A stretch of 46,577 bases of DNA, taken from NCBI GenBank assembly GCA_049999725.1, contig JBNGIS010021316.1, positions 1 through 46,577 of the forward strand. The letters are read 5' to 3'. The notes below the pieces were generated by a model that worked only from the letters and a program-made list of their open reading frames with translations, did no database searches and was not told where the DNA came from. The first letter of the stretch is position 1. Every line of letters begins with the position of its first letter. This stretch comes from Haplomitrium mnioides. Its lineage: Eukaryota; Marchantiophyta; Haplomitriopsida; Calobryales. A program made the translations under genes and the position numbers. Below are positions 11,831-23,460 of the stretch, one piece after another.

Positions 11831-12290
11831 TCATGCCCCTCTTTCTTGGCTTAACTCAGATAGAGCTTATTCCAATGAAACAGGCTTAACATGGTTTAAT
11901 AGGGCCTTTTATAAGACGACACTGGTTCCTATTTTTTCTCTTGTACGTACTAACGGTCGCGAGCTTCTTGGTAGCGCGGTTACTTCACACCAAATCCACA
12001 TTCCAAAGTCCTCTCTTTCTCTCCACACACATCCCCAAGCCAAAATAAGACCTTTTCAGATCTTGTCACTCATTCTTGCATTGAGACTGCTTGCAATCAT
12101 TCACATATCTGCCATTTTAGAGGGAAAAGTACATACAAAACTTACACCTACAAACTCAGTGCAAACTCTACGCTGAATCTACACAGGGCCAGCTACTCCA
12201 ACACTTGTACTTCCTTCTTTGAAGATATACAGAGTCTCTAACTCCTACTCAAAATTATGCCCATGACTATAGACGTATTTACTTCTATAG
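11831..12290. other. Possible LTR of a second gypsy-type element; otherwise unassigned
   Basis: The segment starts TGTCATGCCCC exactly where copy B homology ends, which fits an LTR terminus: TG on the plus strand equals CA at the 3' end of a minus-strand LTR. It contains no gene I recognise. It is followed by a tandem array and then by a minus-strand integrase fragment, so it may be the 3' LTR of that element. No partner LTR is present in the window, so the assignment is inferred. Confidence 0.35.
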
Positions 12291-12689
12291 ACTATTGACT
12301 TTTCTTCTGTTACCGCCGTTTGACGTCGTCTTCAACCTAGAAGTTGGACCGCCGTTTTGACCTTAATCTGTAGTTGACCACAAACCCAAGTCCGAAGAAT
12401 CCAACGGACTAGTGAGTCCGAATAATTCCTCGGACCTTGAGTTTGAAGTTGACTTTTCCTCCACTGCCGCCGTCTTCAACTTGGAAGTTGGACCGCCGCC
12501 TTGACCTTGATCCATAGTTGACCGCGGACCCAAGTCCGAAGAATCCAACGGACTAGTGAGTCCGAAGAATCCCTCGGACCTTGAGTCAGAAGTTGACTTT
12601 TCCTCCGCTGTTGCCGTTCGACGCCGTCTTCAACCTAGAAGTTGGACCGCCGTGCTAACTTGCATATGATGTTTGAGTGAAGAGCTCTG

Positions 12690-12832
12690 CTGATCCGAGT
12701 CTGAAGAACTTCGTGGATCCCAATCCAAAGGACTTCCTGGATCTAAATCCGAAGGACTTCACGGATCTGAATCCGAAGGACTCTATGGATTTGAATCCAA
12801 AAGATTTCGCAGATCCGAAGTTGATTGGAGGA
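12690..12832. repeat. 24-bp minisatellite cluster 1
   Basis: About five to six units of the form GGATCCGAATCCGAAGGACTT plus three bases stand head-to-tail. The unit is 24 bp, so it reads in the plus strand as an eight-residue DPNPKDF-type repeat. It forms the end of one higher-order period. Confidence 0.9.
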
Positions 12833-13721
12833 TCCAAAGTTGACTGTAGGTGAATCCAACGGACCGGTGAGTCCGAAGAATCCCTCGGACCCTAAGTCCA
12901 AAGTTGACTTTTCCTCCATTGCTGTCGTCCGACGTCGTCTTCAACTTGGAAGTTGGACCACCGCTTTGACCTTGATCCATAGTTGACCGTGGACCCAAGT
13001 GTGAAGAATCCAACGGATTGGTGAGTTTGAAGAATCCCTAGGACCCTGAGTCCGAAGTTGACTTTACCTCCGCTGCCACCGTCTTCAACTTGGAAGTTGA
13101 ACCGTCGCTTTGACCTTGATCCGTAGTTGACCGTAGACCCAAGTCCGAAGAATCCAATGGACTGGTGAGTCCAAAGAATCCCTTGGACCTTGAGTCAGAA
13201 GTTGACTTTTCCTCCACTACCGCTGTTCGACGCCGTCTTCAACCTGGAAGTTGGATTGCCGCTTTGACCTTGATCCATAGTTGACCACAGACCCCAAGTC
13301 CGAAGAATCCCTTAGACCTTGAGTCTGAAGTTGACTTTTCCTCTGTTGCCGCCGTTCGACGTCGTCTTCAACTTGGAAGTTGGACCACCGCTTTGATCTT
13401 GATCCGTAGTTGACCGCGGACCCAAGTCCAAACAATCCAATGGACTGGTGAGTTCGAAGAATCCCTTAGACCTTGAGTCTAAAGTTGACTTTTCCTCCGC
13501 TACCACCGTCTTCAACCTAGAAGTTGGACTACTGCTTTGAACTTGATCCGTAGTTGACCATAGACCCAAGTCCGAAGAATCCAACAGACTAGTGAGTCTG
13601 AAGAATTCCTCGGACCTTGAGTCAGAAGTTGACATTTTCTCTGATGGTGCTGTCCAATGCCATCTTCAACCTGGAAGTTGGACCGCCGCGCTAACATGCA
13701 TCCGATGTTTGAACAAAAAGC

Positions 13722-13858
13722 TTCGCTGATTCGAGTCCGAAGAACTTTGCGAATCCAAATTCGAAGGACTTTGCGGATCTGAATCCGAAGGACTTCACGG
13801 ATCCAAATCCGAAGAACTCCACGGATCCGAATCTGAAAGATTTCGCGGATCCGAAGTT
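13722..13858. repeat. 24-bp minisatellite cluster 2
   Basis: This is the same 24-bp unit as in cluster 1, with about five to six copies, about 1.03 kb downstream. It is again followed by a GATCCAAAGTTGACTGTAGGTG junction back into the longer unit. Confidence 0.9.
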
Positions 13859-14789
13859 TTGACTAGAGGATCCAAAGTTGACTGTAGGTGAATCCAACAG
13901 ACTGGTGAGTTCGAAAAATCCCTCGGACCATGAGTCTGAAGTTGACTTTTCCTCCGTTGTTGTCGTCCGACGTCGTCTTCAACTTGGAAGTTGGACCATC
14001 GCTTTGACCTTGATCCATAGTTGACCGCGGACCCAAGTGTGAAGAATCAAACGGATTGGTGAGTCCGAAGAATCCCTCGGACCATGAGTCCGAAGTTGAC
14101 TTTACCTCCACTGCCACTGTCTTCAACTTGGAAGTTGGGCTGCCGCTTTGACCTTGATTCGTAGTTGACCGCAGACCCAAGTCCGAAGAATCCAATGGAC
14201 TGGTGAGTCTGAAGAATCCCTTAGACCTTGAGTCCGAAGTTGACTTTTCCTCAGCTGCTGTCATTCGCGTCGTCTTCAACTTGGAAGTTGGACCGCCACT
14301 TTGACCTTGATCCATAGTTGACCATAGATCTAAGTCCGAAGAATCCAACAGACTGGTGAGTCCGAAGAGTCCCTTAGACCCTTAGTCCGAAGTATACTTT
14401 TCCTTTGTTACCGCCGTTCAATGTCGTCTTCAACTTGGAAGTTGGACTGCTGCTTTGACCTTGATCCGTAGGTGACCATGGACCCAAGTCCAAAGAATCC
14501 AACGAACTGGTGAGTCTGAAGAATCCCTCAAACCTTGAGTCCGAAGTTGACTTTTCCTCCGCTGCCGCTGTCTTCAACCTGGAAGTTGGATCGCCGCTTT
14601 GACCTTAATCCATAGTTGACCATGGATCCAAGTTCGAAGAATCCAATGGACTAGTGAGTCCGAAGAATCCTTCGGACCTTGAGTCAAAAGTTGACTTTTC
14701 CTCCAATGTTTTCGTCCGACGCCATCTTCAACCTAGAAGTTGGACCGCCGCGCTAACCTGCATCCGATGTTTGACCAAAGAGCTCCGCT

Positions 14790-14922
14790 GATCTGAGTCC
14801 GAAGAACTTCGTGGATCCGAATCCAAAGGACTTTGTGGATCCGAATCCGAAAGACTTCATAGATCCGAACCCGAAGGACTATGTGGATCCAAATCCGAAA
14901 GACTTCGCGGATCCAAAGTTGA
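14790..14922. repeat. 24-bp minisatellite cluster 3
   Basis: This is the third cluster of 24-bp units, with the longest clean plus-strand reading (DPNPKDF repeated from about 14811 to 14920). It is the right end of the array; the following GATTGTAGGTGA junction leads into non-repeated DNA. Confidence 0.9.
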
Positions 14923-14935
14923 TTGTAGGTGACGG

Positions 14936-15574
14936 CTCTTTCCCCACATCCCTTTGTAACATACTCCATCCTCTCCTCCCTCTTCTGATGCTTCTTCGAA
15001 CCATCCGCCAAGCAGTTTTTTTAGGAGTCCGGAAAGGCTCCGGATCTCGATGAGGCCCATCAATGCCGAGGGAAGCGGTGTGTCCTCCGATCCCTAGCTC
15101 GTTGTTGTCTCACAAGGATCGTCGTGCTAACTTTCTGCTTCCAACCGTTGCACTTGAAAATTTACGATGCAGCATTTCCCTTTACCTGCGGTCCATTCCA
15201 TCTACTGTCGGCATTCAATTTTCGTCCCGCGCCCTTGGTCCTCCTCGTCTAGTCCATGATCTTCTTCTGCTTCCGATGTCGCTCTTTTTGCCACTTCTCT
15301 ACTTATTACCTCTGGCGAGTGTTCCATTCCTCCCTTCCTTGGCATCGATTCCTGCCTTTTGCTGATGCTTCCATGACCTCTCCCGGGCTTGCCCCTGATC
15401 TGGAGTACCCTGATGCCTTTGGAATATCCCCGCGTCTTAGAAGTCGAGAATTGCCCCGCCGATGCTTCCAATTCCTTCAATTTTTTAGTAGTGCTCCAAT
15501 TTGCCGACTGACATAAGTCCCCTTCTAATTGCGAAGTGACCCTGCAAGCACCCTCGGTTGTTAGCACCCTTCAT
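14936..15574. other. Unassigned segment between array and integrase fragment
   Basis: This is GC-richer DNA with no domain I recognise in any frame. Overlapping ORFs of about 80-120 aa on both strands look like chance readings. Its place between a satellite array and an integrase C-terminus suggests it is the untranslated 3' region of the same element. Confidence 0.4.
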
Positions 15575-16225
15575 CTCGATGTTTTCAATTGTTTCCTCCC
15601 AATTGACCCTATTCACATACGGTACAACCCTCATAGCCATCTATATTGTACACACCTCAACACTCTTGTAGAGCCGTCATTGGCCTCCCTCACCTTCCTC
15701 CTCTACTACATACCTCTTCAAGCGATCGTAATGGATTCGATTCGTGATCTTTTCCCCCTCCAAGGTCTTGATTTCCATAGACCCGTTTTGATGTAGCTTG
15801 GTGAGAACAAAAGGTCCCATCTATCTTGTGTGCAGCTTCCCCGGAAAATGCACAAATCTGCTGTCATATGGCAACACCAAATCTCCCTTCTGAACATCCA
15901 TCGGTTTCAGATTCTTGTCATGTCGCCTCTTCCGCAACTTTTGCTGGTGCTCCACTCGGTCGTGCGCTTGCTCGTGAGTATCCTCCAACTAGTACAATCT
16001 TTCTCTCTTGCTCGATTACTCTACCAGCCTCTCTCTTGCCGGCACCCGCCTAGTCGGTACCTCAAATTCCACCGAAAGCAACGAGTGTTGCCCAAAGACC
16101 AAGAAATAGGGACAGTGACCCGTCGTAGTCTTGTGAGCCAAGTTGTAAGTATAGGTCGTTGTAAGCAACTTGAGATCCCAATCAGGTTTATTTTCTGATA
16201 CCGTCTTGCTCATGATCCTACCCAT
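15575..16225 (-). pseudogene. Gypsy integrase C-terminus, different lineage from A/B/C
   Basis: On the minus strand, 16225-16016 reads DWDLKLLTTTYTYN followed by HKTTTGHCPYFLVFGQHSLL, the end of the integrase core. 15990-15835, in other frames, gives RRHDKNLKPMDVQKGDLVL, YDSRFVHFPGKL and MGPFVLTKLHQ, and about 15790-15690 gives MEIKTLEGEKI and IHYDRLKRY. The YDSR...FPGKL...GPF pattern and the lack of a chromodomain resemble non-chromoviral plant gypsy elements (Athila/Tat type). It has at least two frameshifts and a stop at the W of the RW-GPF motif. Nothing upstream of the integrase end remains. Confidence 0.8.
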
Positions 16226-16284
16226 GATTCCATTGCCTATTGGCTTTCGGGTGGTAGACCGTGGCTTGTTTGTGCTTGATTATT

Positions 16285-16383
16285 TACTTCAAAAGCAAAT
16301 AATTTAATCTCAACCCTAAAAATGACTTACTACTACTTACTTCACTTATCTCCATTTTCTTATAAATAACACAACTTTATGCT
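16285..16383 (-). mobile_element. LTR fragment of the chromovirus family
   Basis: About 100 bp match the middle of the copy A LTR (AATCTCAACCCTAAAAGTGACT through TTATAAATAGCACAACCTTATGCTT), in the same orientation. Both ends are truncated. It is fused directly to the 86-bp satellite copies that follow. Confidence 0.8.
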
Positions 16384-16384
16384 T

Positions 16385-16570
16385 TATTACAAATGACATA
16401 TGAAATTTAATCATGATAATTATCATATAAAACCAAAAAAATCCTTACAAATGTTCAATGATACCTCTTTATCTATAAACAATATGCAAAGTTTGACAAT
16501 GATAATTGGCATATGAAACCAAAAATTAACATATAAAACCAAAAAAATCCTTTTAAATGTTTAATGATAA
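16385..16570. repeat. Two diverged copies of the 86-bp satellite
   Basis: ATGACATATGAAATTTAATC, then CCTTACAAATGTTCAATGAT, and a second round ending GTTTAATGATAAC at about 16570 match the unit of the array at 1-2010. The second copy contains a short internal duplication of the AACCAAAAA-AT segment. Confidence 0.88.
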
Positions 16571-17997
16571 CTCACTAACTATAGCAACATTATTTGCCTT
16601 CTTTGCAATGCATTGAATTCCGCAAAAATATGTGACAAATTTATCTCTTATGTTTTTGCTTCAATTAGAAGAACTTCTTCACTATAATTAGAGCTACAGT
16701 GAGGATGTCTCTAGATGTGAAACCTAATATCTTGTTAAGAAAATATAATAAATCACAATCCACACTTCTTAAAGCCATAACTATATATTCTAATATATAT
16801 ACAAAGTATAATGAACTAAAAAAATAACAACTTCCAAAGCCGTTAATTGCATATAAAATATAATTAAACCACAATCTATATACATGAACATCCATATATC
16901 AACTAACAATTGATAAACACAACCTCCATTAATAAATGTTTTATTAATTGGGTTTTTGTATTTTAATTAAATAACAATCTCCACATAAGAGGCTTTATTA
17001 CATGTTGGGAAGGTAGAATTGGAGGATTTTTCAAGCACGACACATAAACCTCAACAAACTCAATATATTGTTTCAAGATCATTATTAAATAGTAGTAAAA
17101 ATAATATATAACACTCAAGTTCTAAAATGTCTTCCAAAATGTTTTAAAACTAAAATTAAAATGTAACCAATTTTTAGCATACTTATGAGCATATACTCTC
17201 TTTTAAGTCTATAATAAAATGTAAGTACATTATTTTGCTATATTGCTAATGGTGTTTTTTGATTGTATCAATTCAACATACAAGCACTTAGTGCTTTTCA
17301 TTTTTCTATGTAACATTTTTGATTTCGTAGTAGGTCAATAGACAAGTTTTTGTAAAGAAGCTTTTGGCGGTTCCCAAAAGCTTCATAGTTAGTTAATGAT
17401 AGAAAGGGCTCCGAAATAGCTCAACAAGAAGACTTACAGAAATAAGAGTTATGTCAAATTTCATCTCTAGAGTGTGAGCTACAAAATTAGGGTTTTCCAT
17501 ATCAAACTAATTTTCCCATAGCCCTTGGTGGTTCACCTTTTCATCATTATGGGACGACTGTCCAAAGTTGCTTCCAACTGTTTGTCAATTGGTTCATTCA
17601 TTCAAGAAAGATTACAAATTTAGATTATAGAGACAAGCTCCACATAACCAAATAATGAACCACCCACCAGCTTCAAGATTGAGACTCATTATTATGAGCA
17701 TACACAGCAGTCATAAAACACAAATTGGTTGAAATAAATTCAACCCAAGACCTTTTCAAATTTGTTTTTCCTAGGACTGAATGTACATTACATACACAAA
17801 ATCAAAACAACCAAAGCAACTGTTCCACTAGGCAGCTACAACAGTAAGAAACTGCTTCTGCATAACTCAATCTACACAATCCAGAAACATTGTCCAAAGA
17901 TTTGGATAATGTAAAAGAAGCGAATGGAATAGCTTGCCTGAGTGCTACAGATCCAGAACTTGAAGAGGATGATAAACAATTTCCTTACAAGCATCAT
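16571..17997. other. AT-rich intergenic DNA downstream of the HflX gene
   Basis: There is no ORF with recognisable similarity and no clear repeat. The right end (about 17700-17997) is probably the 3' untranslated region of the minus-strand HflX gene. The rest shows no feature I can name. Confidence 0.5.
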
Positions 17998-20900
17998 TTA
18001 TGTTACTGATATTGTTTTCCGAAATGGAAGCAACTGCTTAGATAGAGCGTAAGGTACACGAGCCTTCAATAGTGTACCGTGCTCCATGTACTCCTGCAAA
18101 CAACATAAGTTGCCCATACCACAGATACATGAGTTTAAAACAAAAGAGAATCTGAACCTGAGACAATTGCAAGTTAGTCACACAAATCAGGATACGTGTT
18201 CAGGCGTTTAAAGTAAATGGGTGAAGTTCTTGTTCCAATTGTCTAACTACTCCAGAAACTAATCCTCCATAATTATGTTTAGTTTGAACAAAATAGAGCA
18301 AGGGTTGTGGATCCATCCTGAATCACATGCATTCAGTGAACATAATTGTCCTGTAGTTGTGAAGATGTGCATACCTCCACTTCAACGATTCCCAAACGGT
18401 GAATAGTATCAACAAGGTCACCCTGCCCATAAGGAACTACTGCTTCCACCCACACCAATAAATCCTGCATCCCAATAAGCAAGTTTGGATTTTAATCAAC
18501 TGGAGTTGATAGTAGAAAAGAAAACATAATTAGGTCCACATACGTTGATAGTAGCTAAAATCTGACCTTCATATGCTCTTGCATTTTAAAGCAGTGTTCA
18601 AAAGTTTATAACCCAGCAGACTCGGAACTGATCAACATGTTCGTGTTTTGTAACAGTCAAAACATTCACATTGCAGAATGTTACTGAATCTGTCAAGCTC
18701 AAATCCCCTAGGCAAGAAGCATGAAACATTGGCTAAAGCACACAGTTTCTGTCATATACTAGATAGACAAAAACAGTAATTCAAGAACTCAATACACCTT
18801 GATTCTCTGTTCTACAGCATGATGAAATTCCTGAATTCCCTCTCCTGTCAATGCTGACATGCACACAACATTTCCTCTATTTGATGCTGTTGCCCTTAAA
18901 CTATCTGCGTCCTTAGCCTTGTCCACCTGAAATTTGATGTACAGCTTTTGTAAATGTAACTATGAACACAAAGTAAAGTAGCACATTTCAAAGAAAGAAA
19001 TGCATAAAGAATGATCCACATCAATTCACAGTGCAGTTTTCTAGTCTACAAAACCTAGAAACTATCTGTAAAGTTATGCAACGCATACCTTATTCCAGAC
19101 AATGAGCCGAGGGATATGCCGCACATCTAAGTCCACCAACACACTGTCGACTGCTGCAACTTGCTGTACTGCCATGGGATGACTGTCCAGTTCCAGCAGA
19201 GAAAGGTAAATTGTTTTTTAGTTGTTTGATGTAACGAATGTAAGATCACAGTGTCATTTTAATATAACAGTATACCATAAACTTCGGCAGGTGTAATCAT
19301 CAGAACATGGAACACCTGGTGCAACGTAGCATGTACAGCGTGTACAAAATTAAAAGGAAGGTGAGGAGTGCCATGTGACTCTTGCAACTGTAATAACATA
19401 AATGAGGTGGTATAAAAACAGAAACAAAACCTGACATCCACCACATGAACCACCACCGAAGAATCACTGATTTCCTCCAGGGTTGCACGAAAAGCTGCTA
19501 CCTGACAAAAAATTGTTAAGATGTCATAATGAAAATTGACATTAATACTACAGAGGGAACAAAGTTGACTTAATACTACATTTCAACAACTTCCTGAAGC
19601 TACATTGACAACAATGACAATGACAGTCAGGAAAACTGAAAAGAGTCTCCTCTCCAGAGATGCAGATAGGACCTTCTTGGTGATCAATGCCATCCCAAGC
19701 ACGAATTTCACTAATTATGATAATTTAGGTGAAAAATTGGCTATAAGGAATATGGGGATAGTACCTAAAAAGAAGACACAATTCCAGAGCCATTCAATTC
19801 TAGACTTTAGAGCCACATACCAGTCCAGTGGGAAGCTTTTGGATAAAGCCAACTGTGTCTGTAAACAAGCACTCCTTTCCACTTGACAACTGGTCATATA
19901 CATCCAAATACTAAATCAAAAACAGAATATGAGGTCAATGAGGACCAAAACAGTGCATGCTGAAAACAAAAGTGAACCGCTGTGGTAAAATTACACTGGT
20001 TTAAAGCAAGATCAAAATATAGAGTAGTTTCAACCTACCTTCTAATTTCGGCAAAAAAGAAACAGTAATTTATTGTACACAAATCCGGCAACACTAAGTC
20101 AACTAAAACAGAATATTCATGATAGCTGTTATAAAACCTGAACACGCCTAGTTGTTGGATCAAGTGTAGCAAATAGGCGATCCTCAGCAAGGACATCTGC
20201 ACCACTCAATCTGTTCATAAGTGTACTTTTTCCAGCATTTGTGTAACCAACCTGCATAAAGACACAAATTTTTACTTAAAGGGCACAAATATAAGCTAGA
20301 TGCCCCGCAAATACAAAATGGAATTCCTCACTCAGTACTGTACTTGACACTCACTACATTCATGACATCAGCAATTCCTGTGTTTTGTTGAGCTTGGAAA
20401 AGAGATCCAACTAATAACTTTACCAAGGATACAACCGGAATGGGTACTGCAGCACGACGATCACGATATTGCTGTCGATGTTCACGAACTGACTCTAGCT
20501 CCTTCCTCAACGATGCAATCTGGCAGACAGTTCAAGAACAACAACATCAACAAGAGAACTCGAACATCCCAATTTTTTTCTGAAGTATTGATACTGCGTT
20601 CATTAGTTAGTAGAAGCTTATAGAAAGAAATCCGAATGTACACCTTGGTGCGCAGAATACGCTTGTCTACTTCAATCTGTTTTTCCCCCATACCCTTAAC
20701 CAAACCTCCCGACTGTCTCTCCAGATGTGTCCACATTCGTGTCAACCGAGGTAACTGATACTCAGTTTGAGCTAAATCCACCTATAGAAGGACATTGAAA
20801 AGTTTTGATCCTTGTGACCAGATGGATTTGGTAAAACACCGACCATAAAACCAGAGATAGATTCACTGCTGGCTGATACAAACACCCAACTTAAAGGTGC

Positions 20901-22988
20901 TACCACATGTCAAATTCACAGAAATCGTTGCCCTTGCAGCAGCACTGATGAGGGTAGGAACCTGTAGAGCAGCTTCACGGGTCGCGGCCCTTTGACTGAA
21001 AATGTCAAGAATCAAAGCAGTCCTGTCACATACACGGACTTGGTCCCCCAACGCTTTTTGCAGATTTCGAAGTTGCCTGACGACACAAACCATTAGAAAG
21101 ATCTGGGATCCAGCCTCAAACATCCCCTCCAGCTGCTAGAACCACAGAAGTCTATCTCTGTGATGATCACGAATTACTTGCATGAGATGGCACCCACACT
21201 TAAAAACCTCGAGCAGTAAAGTTTATTTGTAGAATTCAGGATTTAGGCCATAAACAAAACTGCTCTGTACAGGAAACTACAAACAACGACTGGCTGATGA
21301 AAAAATCAACTACAACTCCAATGAGCAAGTTCACAGATTTAGTCAAAATTCTGTACCATTTCCTGGACTACATTTTCCCACTCCCACCAACAGAATGAGT
21401 CTACAAGTAGATTTCTAAAACTATGTATTTCAACAACTCAACGGTGCAGCCGAGCATGCCTTGACATAAGTTTGCAGCATTGATTTAACACCACAAAAAC
21501 AATAAGTTTTCATATCATCGTTTGTTTTATGCATTACCCCGATGAAAGTTCGTCATCGAAAATAATCGTTTCCAGTTTGAAAGCACCAATTGCAGCCTTC
21601 AGTTCAGCAACTTTACCAGATCCAATATACGTTCTTGGATTTGGATTTTCTAGCCTGCACTGACAATGGTACTCGTTACTCTTAAAAGTGGTATGAAGTG
21701 ATATTCAGCAAAATTTTAACAGAAAAGCCGTCGAGTATACTAGAATTTAGGAGGACACCTCAGCATGAATTAGCTAATCATGGAACACAATGTCGAGACG
21801 ATTCCTTTAACTTCAAATTCATCCCTGGGCATACTTTTGATATGTGGAACCAACAACTGCAAGTCCAGCTGTGTCAGCTAATTGTGCGAGCTCTGCTAGT
21901 GAGTCTTCGATTCCGAAAAGAGCTCGCCCTCCACTGCCTTTGCGGTCAATACCCACAAGATAAGCCTTTTCCATATACACCTAGCAAGTACACGAAAGGA
22001 TACACGACTTAGAGTTGCTTGGAAGATTCGCATAAGCTTTGGCAGCACTGACTCAATAACTAATACTAACAGAAAACAAGTTTTGAAATGAATCTCGATC
22101 CATTTCCTATGACAATTGTAGCACCATCGTCTTAAGGTACTAAAGACTACATGATTCATGAAGAGGGGTGACTACTAGACGCATGAAAGGAACAAGAAAG
22201 CCATTCTTAGTAGTCAGGGATATCGAAATTAATTACGTATCTCTCCATTATGTAGCGCAATTTACCTCACGGCCATTGCGAATCCTAAATCTGTCTGCCT
22301 CGTTTCCATCGTCTTCAATCGTTCCACTAACAACGGTAGACACTGGAATTTCCTCCTCCGCATCCTCCAACCCCAAACTTTCATCAAAAATTGCCTGTTC
22401 TTCGTCAACTGACTCCACCAAGCTAACATTCCCGTCATCTCTAGAACTCCAACCTTCCGTCCAGTTCACACTGCCCAGGTTCTCCTCGCCAGGAGGCGAA
22501 TCAACCTTAGTAGCAAAAACGGCAGAGTATCTGCTCTTTCTACACGCGTTGTTTCTATTATCCTGCGCTACAAAATTTGCTACATGTCGAGTTGGAAACC
22601 GGCATCCACGCCTACTTGAACTTACTCCTGAGACTCTTTCAATAACTTGAGAGCACGTAGCTATGGCATGGGAGGCTGCAACATGTATGTCACACCTTTG
22701 CTGGAAGCCACAAAAGGAGACAACAGTTTTGTTCCAACAGTTGGAAGCAGGGCATCGCTGAATCGCTGGCCTTATCTCCATCTCCCTGTCTGCACTACAT
22801 TCCCATCTCCATGGATGAATCCAAAGCTGCTCCGATACACGACGGCCGTTATTCACCGTCGTGACGGTAATAACGACTAAGATAGGTGTAACGACGGCTC
22901 GACCATATTGAGATCCTAATTCTGTCGAGCACGTATATTGTTCCACGCTTAGGGAGTTTAAAATGGAGTGGAGAATATGCTGCTTCAT
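17998..22988 (-). CDS. HflX: GTPase HflX, probably organellar, 13 exons
   Basis: HflX is a ribosome-associated GTPase (OBG-HflX family); plant homologues are chloroplast or mitochondrial. Exons, minus strand: 22988-22266, 21980-21835, 21654-21538, 21076-20962, 20781-20644, 20519-20424, 20251-20138, 19910-19821, 19501-19431, 19182-19089, 18926-18798, 18464-18375, 18093-17998, all with GT-AG introns. They join in frame to 672 aa. Residues 1-240 are a non-conserved extension, consistent with a targeting peptide. HflX N-domain signatures follow: [11 protein letters not shown], then [14 protein letters not shown] and [14 protein letters not shown]. The G domain has GYTNAGKST (P-loop, about 447-455), DTVGF (about 501), NKVD (about 567-570) and SAL (about 592). 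In HflX the segment before the P-loop is usually RR..R....[13 protein letters not shown], and [12 protein letters not shown] fits. The start ATG is the first in the open frame and is the least certain point. Confidence 0.93.
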
Positions 22989-23460
22989 TCGAAACTTTGA
23001 ATCTGGAGGTTGAGCTGCTACTCAGTTTTGTCTCTGCTTGCAAAACGACAGTTTAAAGGGCAATCGCTGAACTGTTGATCTCTCCTTCACCGGAATAAGT
23101 GGAAATTTGGTTATCTTAAGGAGAGGACCTTGAGCATTGACATCTTAATCATCGCGTTGTGGAAACCTTAAGGCTGAGTTTGAAAGTTTGGAATGCTTCG
23201 TGATCCTGAGCTGTTACTTTCGTGAGGTTCTGTGGAGAAGTGGACCGTGCAGTATGCAACGTTTGTAGTCTGTACTGTTGTTGTATTGGATTCCAGTCCT
23301 TCCCTCAAGATTTACGAATCGTCGAATTTCTCACAGCTTGTTAGATTAGCACTCCAGAGTTTCTTACACACTGTTTGTAACGGACTGACTTCGACAGCTG
23401 CGCGAACTCTTTACACTGAGAAGTTTTGCACTTGATCGGGAGTAGTTCAGTTCTCATCAA
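22989..23460. promoter_or_regulatory. Shared divergent promoter region, HflX / HFM1
   Basis: Only 472 bp separate the two start codons, which point away from each other. Both 5' untranslated regions and promoters must lie here unless upstream exons exist. No clear TATA box was seen in the expected places. Bidirectional use is inferred from the spacing. Confidence 0.55.

Larger units (their letters stand above)
12291..14935. repeat. Higher-order tandem array, period about 1.05 kb
   Basis: The basic unit of about 145-155 bp carries GTTGACTTTTCCTCC, then CGTCTTCAACTTGGAAGTTG, TTTGACCTTGATCCATAG, and paired GAGTCCGAAGAATCC blocks. Several units are followed by a cluster of 24-bp units. The cluster start (TGCAT.TGATGTTTGA) recurs at about 12661, 13697 and 14759, so the higher-order period is about 1036-1062 bp, with about 2.6 periods present. 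The array is much richer in G+C than its surroundings. Minus-strand reading gives repeated SKLKT and DSSDLG peptides about 48 codons apart, because the unit length is near a multiple of three; stops occur often and I do not call a gene. Confidence 0.92.

Noticed and set aside
12363-14577. Series of minus-strand ORFs with repeated SKLKT/DSSDLG peptides as a repetitive protein gene
   Set aside because: They arise because the satellite unit length is near a multiple of three. Stops and shifts occur between units, no start, splice or domain signal is consistent, and the other strand shows equally open frames.
14811-14930. DPNPKDF octapeptide repeat as a secreted or structural protein
   Set aside because: The 24-bp unit reads open in several frames, and the same clusters at 12.7 and 13.7 kb are broken. 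It is part of the satellite.
19605-19886. Plus-strand ORF of 93 codons inside the HflX gene
   Set aside because: It overlaps HflX exon 8 and its introns in antisense and has no similarity to known proteins.
22168-22650. Plus-strand 160-codon ORF opposite HflX exon 1
   Set aside because: It is the antisense shadow of the longer minus-strand frame that joins to the conserved HflX domain.
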